From: Panax quinquefolius
Taxonomy: Eukaryota > Streptophyta > Magnoliopsida > Apiales > Araliaceae
DNA: 64,000 nt
Direction of reading: 5' to 3'
NCBI GenBank assembly: GCA_020205615.1
Contig: CM035170.1
Coordinates: 59,385,322 to 59,449,321, forward strand
Made by a program: the position numbers and the translations under genes. Shown piece after piece: positions 23,299-32,725 of this stretch. Under the pieces are notes generated by a model that worked only from the letters and a program-made list of their open reading frames with translations, made no database searches and was not told the origin of the DNA. Position 1 is the stretch's first letter; the number at the start of each line of letters is the position of its first letter.

Positions 23299-23657
23299 TT
23301 TAGGTTATGAACCTTAGGTGGAGGAAAACCTTAGGAAATAACCTTACAGGAGATTGCGATCTAACATATACCATGGCATTTCTTCAAACTAAGTCGAATA
23401 GCATATGACTCGGTCTTGAGCTCGATTTATCACAGTGTTAAAAACACAGTTCATCTATTCCATCTTGACCTTCTTTTCTTGTACCTCTCCCTCTGCTACC
23501 TCTGCACCCTAAGAAGCTTTCTCATATGCATCTTCAGCTCTTGATCTCTTAGTAGATTCTTCTTTCAAGTTATCCTTCAGCTTCGCAATCTCCTCCATCA
23601 GCTACTCATTCTCCCCATCTATGTGAACCAGCTTCAATTCTACATTGATGAGACGTT
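23299..23657. other. Leftover internal sequence with a minus-strand coiled-coil-like remnant
   Basis: The first 150 bp is leader sequence of the gypsy element. From about 23460 to 23650 the minus strand translates with two stops into a charged, coiled-coil-like stretch (LMEEIAKLKDNLKEESTKRS, then AEDAYEKAS). Such segments are common in extra ORFs and Gag proteins of plant retrotransposons, but I cannot assign this one. It ends at the reversed LTR fragment starting at 23658. Confidence 0.35.
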
Positions 23658-24047
23658 TGTGACGCCCTCAAAATAGGTATACATCACCCATTCTAAGTCG
23701 CCAAAATACATGGTACAGAATACAAATACAAACTTAAGTATACAACTATCCTGTAACATAAGGTGAGAGTTTTAACGCGAATATTGTCTCCTAGAAAATA
23801 TCCAAACTCAAATAAAGCCATCATTATAATTATTATTACACTATTTCATAGAATAGTGAGGACTACTAAAGCAACTGTCGACGTCGGGATTTTTATTTGT
23901 GCCTTTTCTGTTCTTGTCTTTTGGTGTTCTCATGTTAGGTGAGCTTTGTTTGAAAAAATAAGTTATGAAAAGGTCCGACATGTATACGTCGACGATTGGA
24001 CTGTTGCACCAACTTAACCGAGAAAAGGTTTGCACATTGACCTAGTG
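23658..24047 (-). repeat. Reversed 3' end of a family C gypsy LTR
   Basis: The reverse complement matches the end of the LTR at 61223-63625 (GGGCGTCACA end; the TATACC-TATTTTG block; the GTAGTCCTCACTATTCT block; the TGAGCTCA-like site). About 390 bp is recognisable, with many differences, so it is an older copy truncated at its 5' side. The right boundary, where TA-rich unassigned sequence starts, is approximate. Confidence 0.65.
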
Positions 24048-24190
24048 ATGTAACACTATTTAACTAGTCTGTGAAACCAAGATTCGTTAGGGTCCAGGGC
24101 CTTGATTATGCGAAGGGACGGTGTTAGGCACCCCCCGACATCTGTGTTACCATGGTGACCGCCAATTTTCAATTTAAACTATTATCTGAA

Positions 24191-24213
24191 TGTGTGTGTG
24201 TGTGTGTGTGTGT
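24191..24213. repeat. (TG)n microsatellite
   Basis: About 11 uninterrupted TG units. Confidence 0.95.
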
Positions 24214-24392
24214 CAATGTGCAATTATTTGGAAGTAGTGTTATGCCTCATTTGCACCTATATACAAAGGGTTTGAATTTTGTATAAAAATTTAGTTTTAA
24301 CAAGATATAGCAATGATATTTTGTAAAAGTGGTTTTTCAAACTCTTATGCTCAATAGTAATTGAGGCCTTTGATACTTCCATTTTATTGTGT

Positions 24393-24465
24393 GTTCGGCT
24401 TGTTTGCTTTTATTTTCGAGATGCGAAGCATCTTCGAGAAAATAAGATGCATAGCAGTGCCGAAC
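24393..24465. other. Two-level stem-loop (cruciform-capable)
   Basis: Outer arms GTTCGGC (24393-24399) and GCCGAAC (24459-24465) pair perfectly. Inside, TTATTTTCGAGATGC pairs with GCATCTTCGAGAAAATAA around a GAA loop with small bulges. It could act at DNA or RNA level in the presumed LTR. Confidence 0.7.
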
Positions 24466-24639
24466 TCCTTGTGGGCATGAGAGTCGTCTAAGGAAAGTTA
24501 AACACCGTGAATAATTTACAAGCCATGTACAGCTAAAAATGTCCATCACGAAAACCAAATCTAGATTCAGAAGACTGAATCTGTGATCACATGACTTCTA
24601 GGCTCACATGATGTTGCAGTTTGTATGAAAGCTGTAAAC

Positions 24640-24841
24640 AGTTATATATATAAAAGCTGTAAATATATATATATGAACGATCAACCACCACGGAGTAAAT
24701 TCTATGGCGGATTGGAAATGTAAATATATAAAAGCTGTAATATATATAGAGAGACGATCAACCGTCACGAAGTAAACTCCAGGCGGGACTAAATTTAAAT
24801 AAAGCAGTAAAAGGCCACGAAGTAAACTACGTGCTGACAGA

Positions 24842-24907
<66 letters not shown>

Positions 24908-24961
24908 GATAAACACATCGGATATATATCGATCCGAGCCTCGGTTCGTTAATTGAATTGA

Positions 24962-25000
<39 letters not shown>

Positions 25001-25240
25001 AAACGCAATGTAAATATATCAAACGAGTTTGATGACAATAATATATATAAGTATTTATATATATAAAAGCAGTAACCGCTCCGGATATAAAATCTAGGCT
25101 CATCGAACAGAGTTTGATAACAGTTTATATATATATAGATATATATAAAAGCAATAAACGCTCCGGATGTGAATCCAGGCTCAATCAAGGCATAACTAGA
25201 TGATGTTAGTATATATATATATATATATAGAAGAAATAAA
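24640..25240. repeat. TA-tract minisatellite cluster
   Basis: Degenerate units combine TATATAAAAGCWGTAA, a CCACGGAGTAAA-type or CGCTCCGGATRTRAATC-type segment and a TA tract. The longest TA runs are 24844-24903, 24964-24998 and 25209-25228. At least six related units are visible, with expansion mainly in the TA parts. Confidence 0.7.
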
Positions 25241-25553
25241 AAGTCACGGACCGAAGTCTGGGCATACACACGTAACACGACTCTCAACGTGAATAACGGT
25301 GTGTGCAAGAAGTGGAGAAAGGCTTAAAGTAATGTAAGAAGGCTTATAGTGGATTGCCAAAGAAGACTTAAATAGCTTTAAATGGATGAACACTCGGTTC
25401 CCACCGGTAAAAAGTAGCCAAATATTAGCTCACGAATGTTTTAAATGAGAAAACACTCAATTTATAGTGTGTACAGAGCAAATTGGACAGGGCTTCCTCG
25501 CCTTTTTCTTCTTATAAATGGCCACCCCAAGCCCTATATTTATAGAGGGGGGA

Positions 25554-25573
25554 GCCGCAGGTGTACCTGCGGC
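25554..25573. other. GC-rich 9-bp inverted repeat
   Basis: GCCGCAGGT-GT-ACCTGCGGC, a perfect 9-bp stem with a 2-nt centre, in a short GC-rich island inside AT-rich DNA, directly beside the minus-strand TATA-like sequence. Possible protein-binding site or RNA hairpin. Confidence 0.7.
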
Positions 25574-25942
25574 TTCTCGGGGTGCGCCGAGATCCGTGGG
25601 TCCCGCCGTCTCGAAGTACGGGCACTCGTGCAATGTGTTGTCCACTCAAACCTTCAAAACTTCAATTTGGGCATTCGATCGAGGTGTATAAGACTTTTTA
25701 CGGCATGCTGTTGTTGAGAGATACACAAGGACATGGGATAAGAGGTTGTACGAAGTCAAGAAGATGGGTCCATGCCCAGGTCTTCAGGCTTCAAATTCTA
25801 TCCGATGTGCTATCTTGTGTATTAGTCACTCGGGATTGGAGCTATGGTTCTTGTAGGACACTTCTATGTAGCATGTAGGTTGAAATGTTGTTGAGATGGC
25901 GCGAATGTGGGATTGAGGTGCAAAATGGCGATTTTACCCCTG

Positions 25943-26396
25943 ACCGGGGTTATCTCCGGTTCTGGGCTAATTTAGCAGTTATTGCTCAGGGTTATCTCTG
26001 AGATTGGGCTACTACAAGTATTGAACGTCCTCAAGGTTTGTCTCTGAGGTGTGCATGTCCTCCCGGGGTCATCTCCGGGCTTTGGACTGAGTGCCTCGGG
26101 GCTATCACCGAGTGTTGAAGCTAATTGCTGAAGGTTTAAATAAGCATTTCTGGGGTTATCTCCGGAACTGTAACTGCATGCCTCGAGGTTTTTTTGAGGT
26201 TTGAACAGTATTTCTCGGGATTGTCTTCGGGATTTGAACTAAAGATCTCGGGGTTATCTCCGAGATGGAAAAAGTCTCCGGTGTTATTTCTGGAATTGGA
26301 ACTACATTCCTCGGAGTTGTCTCCGAGGTTGAAACTGAAACTCCAGGGGTTGTCTCCGGGTTGGATTTAATTGACTTCCAGGGTTATCTCTGGAAG
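25943..26396. repeat. Tandem hairpin array I (about 13 units, conserved loop, covarying stems)
   Basis: Each unit is a roughly 18-22 nt hairpin of the form stem-GG-TTAT-CT-stem, separated by about 15-35 nt with a loosely shared GGAACT-like spacer. Clear units: 25943-25960, 25985-26002, 26029-26049, 26062-26079, 26095-26112, 26148-26167, 26181-26199, 26213-26232, 26245-26266, 26277-26294, 26309-26328, 26343-26360, 26375-26396. The stem sequence changes from unit to unit while pairing is kept (CCGG/CCGG, CTCAG/CTGAG, CCTCGGAG/CTCCGAGG, CTTCCAG/CTGGAAG). It lies between the pol-distal 3' region and the presumed LTR of the Tat-like element. Confidence 0.85.
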
Positions 26397-28463
26397 ACAA
26401 TTTTGCCCTCCTATAAGGTTAGTAACAGGAATGCAAATTAAGAGTGTTTACTGACAGCAGATGTTTGCCTTTGTGTTAGCAGTTTTGGGCCTATGAGAGA
26501 CTCCCATATTTGTGTCCTATTAGTGTGTTAGGTTTGGAGACCAATCCATGAGGACAGCGATGCAATCACTCCATATTGGCGGAGGTTCCTGTAGCTGAGG
26601 GTTTCACCCATTGTCGCTTACAGTTGGAGTTGTTGACAGCTGATGTCATCACTTGGATTCCCTACTCTAGGGACTATTTGACCATCGGCTTTGAGGATGA
26701 ATACCCGACTAGTGTCGAGTATGTGATTTCCACCCATCGATTCCTCTTTTCACAGATGGAGGATGGGAGCTCAATTTAGGAGAGTGTGCTATTAGGAGCA
26801 CCACATGAGAGATTCGTGTACCAATATTTCCTCCTGCCAAGCGTTATTGGCTTGTGTTGCACTCACTTGTCAGTGATATCTTATTGATGGGCGTTGACGG
26901 CTACACTTTGTCAGAGGGTCCGTTTACTCAGGAGGCATTATACCGCTGGTGGTCCCCTCGTACCATCGGAGCCTAGACCTGCGCCACTCAGTTCATGAGG
27001 GATATGGTTCCTAGATCTGTGATGATGATGGATTGGATGGCCTGTGTCTGAGATCCAACTCATTTGACACAGATTGACAGTTTGACCCGGCACATTTTTT
27101 CATCCGGTATTTGGGCAAAGATCCTTCAGAGGCGGACACTTTTGATCCTTCCTGCTCGGGGGTTTGCCCTTCAGTTGGCCCATATGGTTTTGCTGGTGTA
27201 GATCCTCCCATGTATAGGCCTGACATCCCTCTTGGCAAAGATCCAGTGACTCGGGAGGAGTTACATTAGATGGACAGGATTGATGATGTACACATAGACA
27301 CCATTGTCTTCTTCTAATGTGTATTCTCGCTATATCTTTTGATAGGCCTCTGTTAGATACTGGGTGGTTGTGCCCCATTCTCGTTATATCTTTTGATAGG
27401 CCTCTATTAGTTGTATGGCGTATGTGCCCCATTTCCCTATATTTTTTAGTTGTACAAAGATGATGTATTTAGATGATGATGTACTTAGGAATGTATGTAC
27501 TGTTTTCTATTCCCTATATCATATTGCCATCTATTATTTGTTATGCATGTATTATGTCATGCATATGTATGTCCAAAGATATTCAGCATTGACCCCTGGA
27601 TGGTCTTATGATACGGCCCACACAGATGTCTTCCTCGACAGTCAGCCGTATTGATCACACCCCACCAGTATTGGTGGCCTCACGCTTGAGATCTTGGTAT
27701 GATAGTGTATCCCCTTCAGACAAGGTGATTGTAGATCAGCTATTGCAGCATTCCATGACCCTACTGATGTTCCATGTTCCATTGGGCTTTGTAGATGGTA
27801 TGCTAGAGCATTGGGTACCGGAGAGGCAGGTTTTCTGGTTTGGGACCCATGAGTTGACTCCTACCTTGGAGGAGTATGGGCGTTGACAGCTTTGCCCTTA
27901 GACAGGCCTTGCGCTCGGATGGCCATCGGAGATATCTTGCCCGATTCATGACCCTCACCTCAAGGTTGCAAGTACAGTAGAGAGTGGTATAGGATGAGAT
28001 TACATCCGGCCATGTATTGTCCCAGCATTTTCTGATAGACAGATTTGGCTCAGTGGACAGCTATGAAATGATACTCCAGGGATTTCACCACGCCAGAGGA
28101 TCAGTGGCATGTGACCAGGGTAGATGTACTTTTATTTTTCTGCACAGACTAGCTTATCCATTTTGTCATGTATAGTACATTTTGTATATATCAAACAACA
28201 TTATATATGGCTGGGAAATACATTTTGATTCCTTCCCTTTTAGTTATGCCTTGTTGCTTGCTTGATATTTGCATGTTTCTTCAGGGCTTGTGATCTTGAT
28301 GTATTCTGAACTCCCCCTTGATGGATGGACATTGAGATGTCTCAGGATATTCAGAATGGATCGTTGATCTGTATATATTCCCTACCATCTTTGGTGCCTT
28401 GGGACTGGTGTATGGAGATGTGGAGAGGAGTGTGGCTTTCCTCTTTAAGGTTTACCGTACCAC
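26397..28463 (+). pseudogene. Antisense ORF remnants in the Tat-like 3' region (DUF7745/plant-mobile-domain-like)
   Basis: These are open pieces on the strand opposite to pol. 26576-26779 encodes 67 codons (MAEVPVAEGFTHCRL, YLTIGFEDEYPTSVEYVIST). 27608-27886 encodes 92 codons including RSWYDSVSPSDKVIVDQLL and LEHWVPERQVFWFGTHELTP followed by TLEEYG. The W-x-P-x(4)-FxFGxxELTPTLEE pattern resembles the plant DUF7745/plant mobile domain found in captured ORFs of Tat-lineage elements, where extra antisense ORFs between pol and the 3' LTR are known. Stops separate the pieces. A roughly 56-bp duplication lies at about 27325-27413. Assignment is from pattern memory, not a search. Confidence 0.45.
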
Positions 28464-28933
28464 AGATGGTCGCCGGTACTCCTTTGTATGGGGGAGCCAA
28501 GTTAGTTCCATCTCTTATGGATTGATGTTTCTCTTTGAGGAATCAACCGCAGCTTAGATGGTCGCCGAATCTCCCATTTGTGTGGGGAGGTCAGGTAGTT
28601 CCATCTCTTTGTTCTGAAGCCAATGAAGTGTGGTGGATTGAAAGATGATCCCAGTACCATTGACAAGTTTTTATGTTTTGGTAGGGGGTAAGACCGAACC
28701 ATGAATTGCTGCCTACGTACTCCTATTGAAGAGGAGATTAGGTCTGCGTAGTTCGATCCTGGTGTAAAGGTTCAACGTTGTATGTGGCAAAGTGGTGTAG
28801 AAATGTTTTTTTTTGTTTTTTTTTTGTAGTGAGAAGGGTGTAGAAATGTTTTTGTTGTTTTTGTTTTATTGCGATCAGACCATATAAAATGGCTGCCTAC
28901 GTACTCCCATGTATTTGGGAGATCAGGTCGTAG
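28464..28933. repeat. Hairpin array II (four two-level hairpins)
   Basis: Four units share one plan: an outer stem, then an inner CTCC-type/GGAG-type stem, then a TCAGGT-like linker. Units are 28464-28513 and 28556-28606 (outer AGATGG/CCATCT) and 28713-28751 and 28897-28933 (outer CTACG/CGTAG). The inner stems differ but pair: CTCCT/AGGAG in one and CTCCCA/TGGGAG in another. TGCCTACGTA-type motifs of this kind are, from memory, frequent in plant retrotransposon LTR/3' regions. Confidence 0.7.
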
Positions 28934-28968
28934 TTCGCCCCATGTATAGGGCGGTTTGTAGCCAACAA

Positions 28969-29236
28969 GTTTAATCCCATGTAAAGGATAAACTAAAGAT
29001 GTGAAAAGTTTAATCCCTGGTGGGACAAACTAAAGGTGTGAAGGGTTTAATCCCTAGTGGGATAACCTGAAGTTGTGAAAGGTTTTGAAAACCTGCGGGG
29101 AGTAAAGGATCTAATGATCCAAAAACCAGGCTGCTGGTTAAAGAGCGTGGTTGCCCCTGATGGGGCAAATGGGTGTGAAGAAAGGTGTATGTAGTGAGGT
29201 TTAGAAAACCTGAATTGACTGGGGATCTAGTCATCC
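28969..29236. repeat. Hairpin array III (about nine small hairpins)
   Basis: Consecutive short stem-loops, several with 4-nt loops. GTTTAATCCC units pair with GGGAYAAAC-type arms (three units, 28969-29068). Then AGGTTTT-G-AAAACCT (29080-29094), GGATC-TAAT-GATCC (29107-29120), AACCAG-GCTG-CTGGTT (29124-29139), TTGCCCC-TGAT-GGGGCAA (29151-29168), AGGTTT-AG-AAACCT-type (29197-29211) and GGAT...ATCC (29223-29236). It directly follows the end of the integrase coding region on the minus strand. Confidence 0.75.
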
Positions 29237-29265
29237 AAAAGCAGGATGTTTGTTTGCTGGTAACT

Positions 29266-29589
29266 TCAGACATAGTACCATTTCATGGTGTCTGAGTTGA
29301 TGAGCTCTGGAAATTCATCGCCATCCATTTCCTGTAATCTGAGAGCACCTCCTGTCAATACCTCCTTGACAATAAACGGACCTTCCCAATTCGGGGTAAA
29401 TTTTCCTTTGGACTGATCTTGGTTGTCAATGATCTTCTTCAAAACCAAGTCATGTTGTTTAAACTGTCGTAGCCGGACTTTTCTGTTGTAGGATATGGCG
29501 ATCCTTTGTTGATATAACTGACCATGGAAGATAGCAGCGGCTCACCTTTCGTCTATTAGAGACAATTGGTGATACCTATCTTGTAATCA
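29266..29589 (-). pseudogene. Tat-like integrase C-terminal domain
   Basis: The minus strand continues the integrase from 29590. After one in-frame stop it reads AAAIFHGQLYQQRIAISYNR, then an open 60-codon end with KKIIDNQDQSKGKFTPNWEG and PFIVKEVLTGGALRLQEMDG ending LINSDTMKWYYV. The GKFTPNWEGPFIVK block is characteristic of Tat-lineage pol ends. The stop at 29264 region ends pol and array III begins about 30 bp beyond. Confidence 0.8.
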
Positions 29590-30423
29590 TTAGTCTTCAT
29601 CCAGCGTAGTATCTATCAACACTCTGAGGGATTCCATTTCCACCTCTATGAGGAGCACTACTTTTGTCACATAGGTTAATGAGTAGGGGGTTTCCCCAGT
29701 GGAAGTACGCATTGATGTTCTGTAGGCTAACAAAGTCAGAGGCAATAAGTCAGGCCATCCTTTGTGATTGGCGGTCATCTTTTGCATGATCTTCTTGATG
29801 TTTTTGTTAGCTGCTTCAACAACACCATTCATCTTTGGACAGTAGATGATGGAGTTGAGATGTTTGACGTGGAATTTACTGAATAACTCCTCCATCATTT
29901 TATTGTTGAGGTTCTTAGCATTGTTTGATACAATTACCTCTAGCTGTCCATATCGACAAATGACATTGTTTCTGATGAAACCAATGATAACTTCTTTTGT
30001 AACCCTGGGGAAGGAGGCTGCTTCTACCCATTTGGTGAAGTAGTCGATCATGGTGAAGATAAACCGATGCCCATTCCTGGCTTTGGGCTTGATGGGTCCA
30101 ATCACGTCCATTCCCCACATTGAGAAGGGCCATGGTGAACTCATATTGTGGAGATCCATTGGAGGGGCGTGGATAGCATTCCCATGAATTTGGCATTGGT
30201 AACATCTCTTGACGTGATCATCACAGTCAGCTTTGAAAGAGAGCCAGTAATGCCATGTTCTTAGGATCTTCTTTATAAGTAGGGGGCCGCTCATGTGTGG
30301 GCCACATACTCCACCATGGATTTCATCTATGAGCCTCTGAGCTTGGTCCTTGTCCAGACATCTGAGGAGACCTAGTCTTGCATCTCTTTTGTAGAGTGCG
30401 TCTCCACTCAAGTAGAATTTCAT
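29590..30423 (-). pseudogene. Tat-like integrase (277-codon open stretch, one catalytic Asp lost)
   Basis: It shows the HHCC zinc-binding N-terminus (HGGVCGPHMSG ... CDDHVKRCYQCQIHG) and the catalytic core with WGMDVIGPIKPKARNGHRFI (first Asp). The second-Asp block reads VIVSNNAKNLN where relatives have S/T-D-N, so GAC has become AAC and the residue is Asn. The NGVVEAANKNIKKI block keeps the Glu. LLAYRTSMRTSTGETPYSLTY follows. It would insert the cDNA copy. The D-to-N change in the DDE triad and the downstream stop predict an inactive enzyme despite the long open frame. Confidence 0.85.
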
Positions 30424-30579
30424 AGCCAGTCGATGAATCCGCCTTCTTTCAGTAGGGCTCGACTCAGCGGGTGTAGATCCATCTTGTAAGTACTCCTTGA
30501 TATGCTAATACCAAGGGTGTTGGATGGGAGGTAGCTCATCCGATACTTCTCCAATGTAATTCCCATAGGCTGGAGCCTT

Positions 30580-31184
30580 TTATCGAGCAAATGTGATGGT
30601 TGGCATGTTTTCCTTGTCAAGTATGTTGATCAAGGAGGCCAAGGTTGCTAGCGCATCCGCAAAGTCATTCCTATTCTGAGGAATGTGGAGGAAGGTTATT
30701 TCTTCAAACTCCAAAGCCATCTGTAGAACCTGCCGATGGTAAGGCAGCAAGTGTAGCTCTTTGGTGTGATAGATTCCTATGGTTTGTCTGATTACCAATT
30801 CAGATTCCCCAAAGACAGTTAACCGACTGATGCCCATTGATTGAGCAGGTTTAGCCCCATGATACAACCTCCATACTCAGTTGTGTTGTTAGTGTTGGCA
30901 AACTACAATTTGACGGCGACGGGATGCTGCTCCCCCGTAACGGATGTTAGAACTGCTCTGGCCCCAGAGCCTTCCATGTTTACAGCTCCATCAAAATACA
31001 TCTTCCATAATTCGTGTGCATCGTACTGATGGTGTTGCTGGACTGTCATTACCCCTTCATCAGGGAAGTATGTTTCCAAAGGTTTAAAATTCCCTAAAGG
31101 TGCGGCGGCCAGTTGATTCACAATTCCATGACCTTTGATAGACTTTTGTGTCACATAGATGATGTCAAATTGTTGTAGGATCAA
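30580..31184 (-). pseudogene. Tat-like second (archaeal-type) RNase H
   Basis: Two overlapping-frame pieces. 30903-31184 has LWKMYFDGAVNMEGSGARAV and TSVTGEQHPVAVKL, the first strand with a catalytic Asp. 30580-30867 has ISRLTVFGESELVIRQTIG, HLLPYHRQVLQMALEFEE and HIPQNRNDFADALATLASLI (NxxADALA motif). A second RNase H between the RT-linked RNase H and integrase is a hallmark of the plant Tat lineage. Stops and a frameshift near 30870 break it. Confidence 0.8.
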
Positions 31185-31187
31185 CTG

Positions 31188-31700
31188 TCATCTGGACAGT
31201 CGGCAATTCAGCATGGGCTTACTGAACACGTACTTGAGAGGATCCACGCAGGATATGAGATGGGTTGTGTGACCATGGAGGTAATGATGTAACCTCATGG
31301 AAGCCCATGCTAAAGCACAACAAGTTATCTCAATCAGAGTGTACTTGTGTTCACTGTTGCTGAATCTTTTGATGAGGTAGTAGATAGCTCGCTCTTGGCC
31401 TCTATCGTCTTTCTGTCCCAGCATGCAGCCCATGGTATTGTCATTGATGGACATGTACATAAATATGGGAACATCATCCCTCGGTGGTACCAAAATAGGA
31501 GCTTTGACTAGCTGCTCTTTGATTGTAAAGATGGCCTTCTGGCACTCGTCATTCTATTTCATGGAGGAGTTCTTCCTTAATAACTTGAAAATAGGCTCAC
31601 AGGTTGATGTGAGTTGGGAGATGAATCTGTTGATGAAGTTAATTCTTCCCAAAAATCCCCGTATTTCCTTCCGTGTTTGAGGAATGGGCATTTCCGTAAT
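31188..31700 (-). pseudogene. Tat-like RT-linked RNase H
   Basis: Open stretch 31188-31493: PIFMYMSINDNTMGCMLGQK, ERAIYYLIKRFSNSEHKYTL, IEITCCALAWASMRLHHYLH. This is the RNase H-like domain attached to RT in Ty3/gypsy elements. 31500-31700 covers the RT thumb/connection with a stop. It follows RT in the usual order. Confidence 0.75.
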
Positions 31701-32725
31701 AGCCTAGATTTTGGTGGGATCCAGCTCAATCCCCTTATGGCTGACTAGGAAACCTAGAAACTTACCTAATTTGACGCCAAAGGCGCACTTGGCTGGATTT
31801 AACTTTAAGTTGTACTTACGCAACTTGTTGAAGAGCTTTTTGAGATGGTCTAGGTGGTTTTCCTCCCTTCGGGATTTGACAATGATGTCATCCACATAGA
31901 TCTCTATTTCCTTGTGCATTAAATTGTGGAAAAGAGCTATCATGGCTCACTGGTAGGTAGCTCCAGCATTAATGAGGTCGAATGACAACCGTCTAAAGCA
32001 AAAGGTTCCCCAAGGAGTGATGAATGTAGTTTTCTCACGATCCTCTTCAGCAACCATGATTTGATGGTACCCCGCAAAGCAATCAGCAAAGGAGTACATG
32101 TCGTATTGAGCTGTATTATCAATGAGTATGTGGATGAATGGCATGGGAAAGCTATCTTTGAGGTAAGCTTTATTCAGATCCCTGTAGTCCATGCAAACTC
32201 GCACCTTCCCTCCCGGTTTGGGCACGAGGAATATGTTGGATAGCCATCCAGGGTATATTGACACCATGATGATGCCCGCTTGAAATTGTTTCACAATTTC
32301 TTCTTTAACTTTTAAACTCCACTCAAGTTTTAATCGCCTGAGCTTTTGCCTGACTGGCTTGAATCCCTTTGATGTGGAGGCAATGAATAACAATGTCATT
32401 GGATAAACCGACCATGTCTTCATGAGACCATGCAAACATATCCTGGAATTGGGTCAATAATGTAACCATGTCATTCCTTTGGTTTGGAGTGAGTTCCGTA
32501 CCAATCTGGATTTGTTTGGGGTTTTCTAAGGTTCCGAGGTTAAAAGAGGTGGTTTGATTAAGATTTGGCTTGGGTTTGTCTTTGACCCATTCTTTGATCT
32601 CCTAAGGTATCTCATTGTCCTCTTGTATTTCCATCAAGTCTGAGTCCAACTTTTCATCAAAGTTACAGTCCTTGTGGAGAAAAGACACCTCATCAGCAAG
32701 TATAGGCACATCTAACTTTAGAGTC
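31701..32725 (-). pseudogene. Tat/Ogre-like reverse transcriptase
   Basis: The N-terminal lead (about 32436-32600) reads LLTQFQDMFAWSHEDMVGL, then a frameshift. 31947-32435 contains NIFLVPKPGGKVRVCMDYRD, MYSFADCFAGYHQIMVAEED and KTTFITPWGTFCFR, the latter blocks typical of Tat/Ogre RT. After a stop, 31704-31943 holds LMHKEIEIYVDDIIVKSRRE with the catalytic YVDD intact, then NLKLNPAKCAFGVKLGKFLG. It copies genomic RNA into DNA. At least one frameshift and two stops disable it. Confidence 0.85.

Larger units (their letters stand above)
24048..25942. other. Unassigned region, possibly 3' LTR of the minus-strand Tat-like element
   Basis: No coding similarity. It lies where the 3' LTR of the minus-strand Tat-like element should be. 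Contents: a TG dinucleotide tract (24191-24213), a two-level hairpin at 24393-24465, TA tracts alternating with related unique segments (24640-25240), minus-strand TATA-like sequence TATAAATA near 25535-25543, and a GC-rich segment with a 9-bp inverted repeat (25554-25573). The TATA plus downstream leader on the minus strand is consistent with an LTR, but I could not fix LTR ends or a partner LTR. ORFs in the TA tracts are low-complexity artefacts. Confidence 0.4.

Noticed and set aside
24604..25308. Long minus-strand open frames rich in Ile-Tyr
   Set aside because: They are translations of TA dinucleotide tracts and have no other content.
25943..26396. CRISPR-like array
   Set aside because: Units are palindromic with unequal spacing and variable repeats, spacers are not unique inserts of constant length, and the context is a plant retrotransposon.
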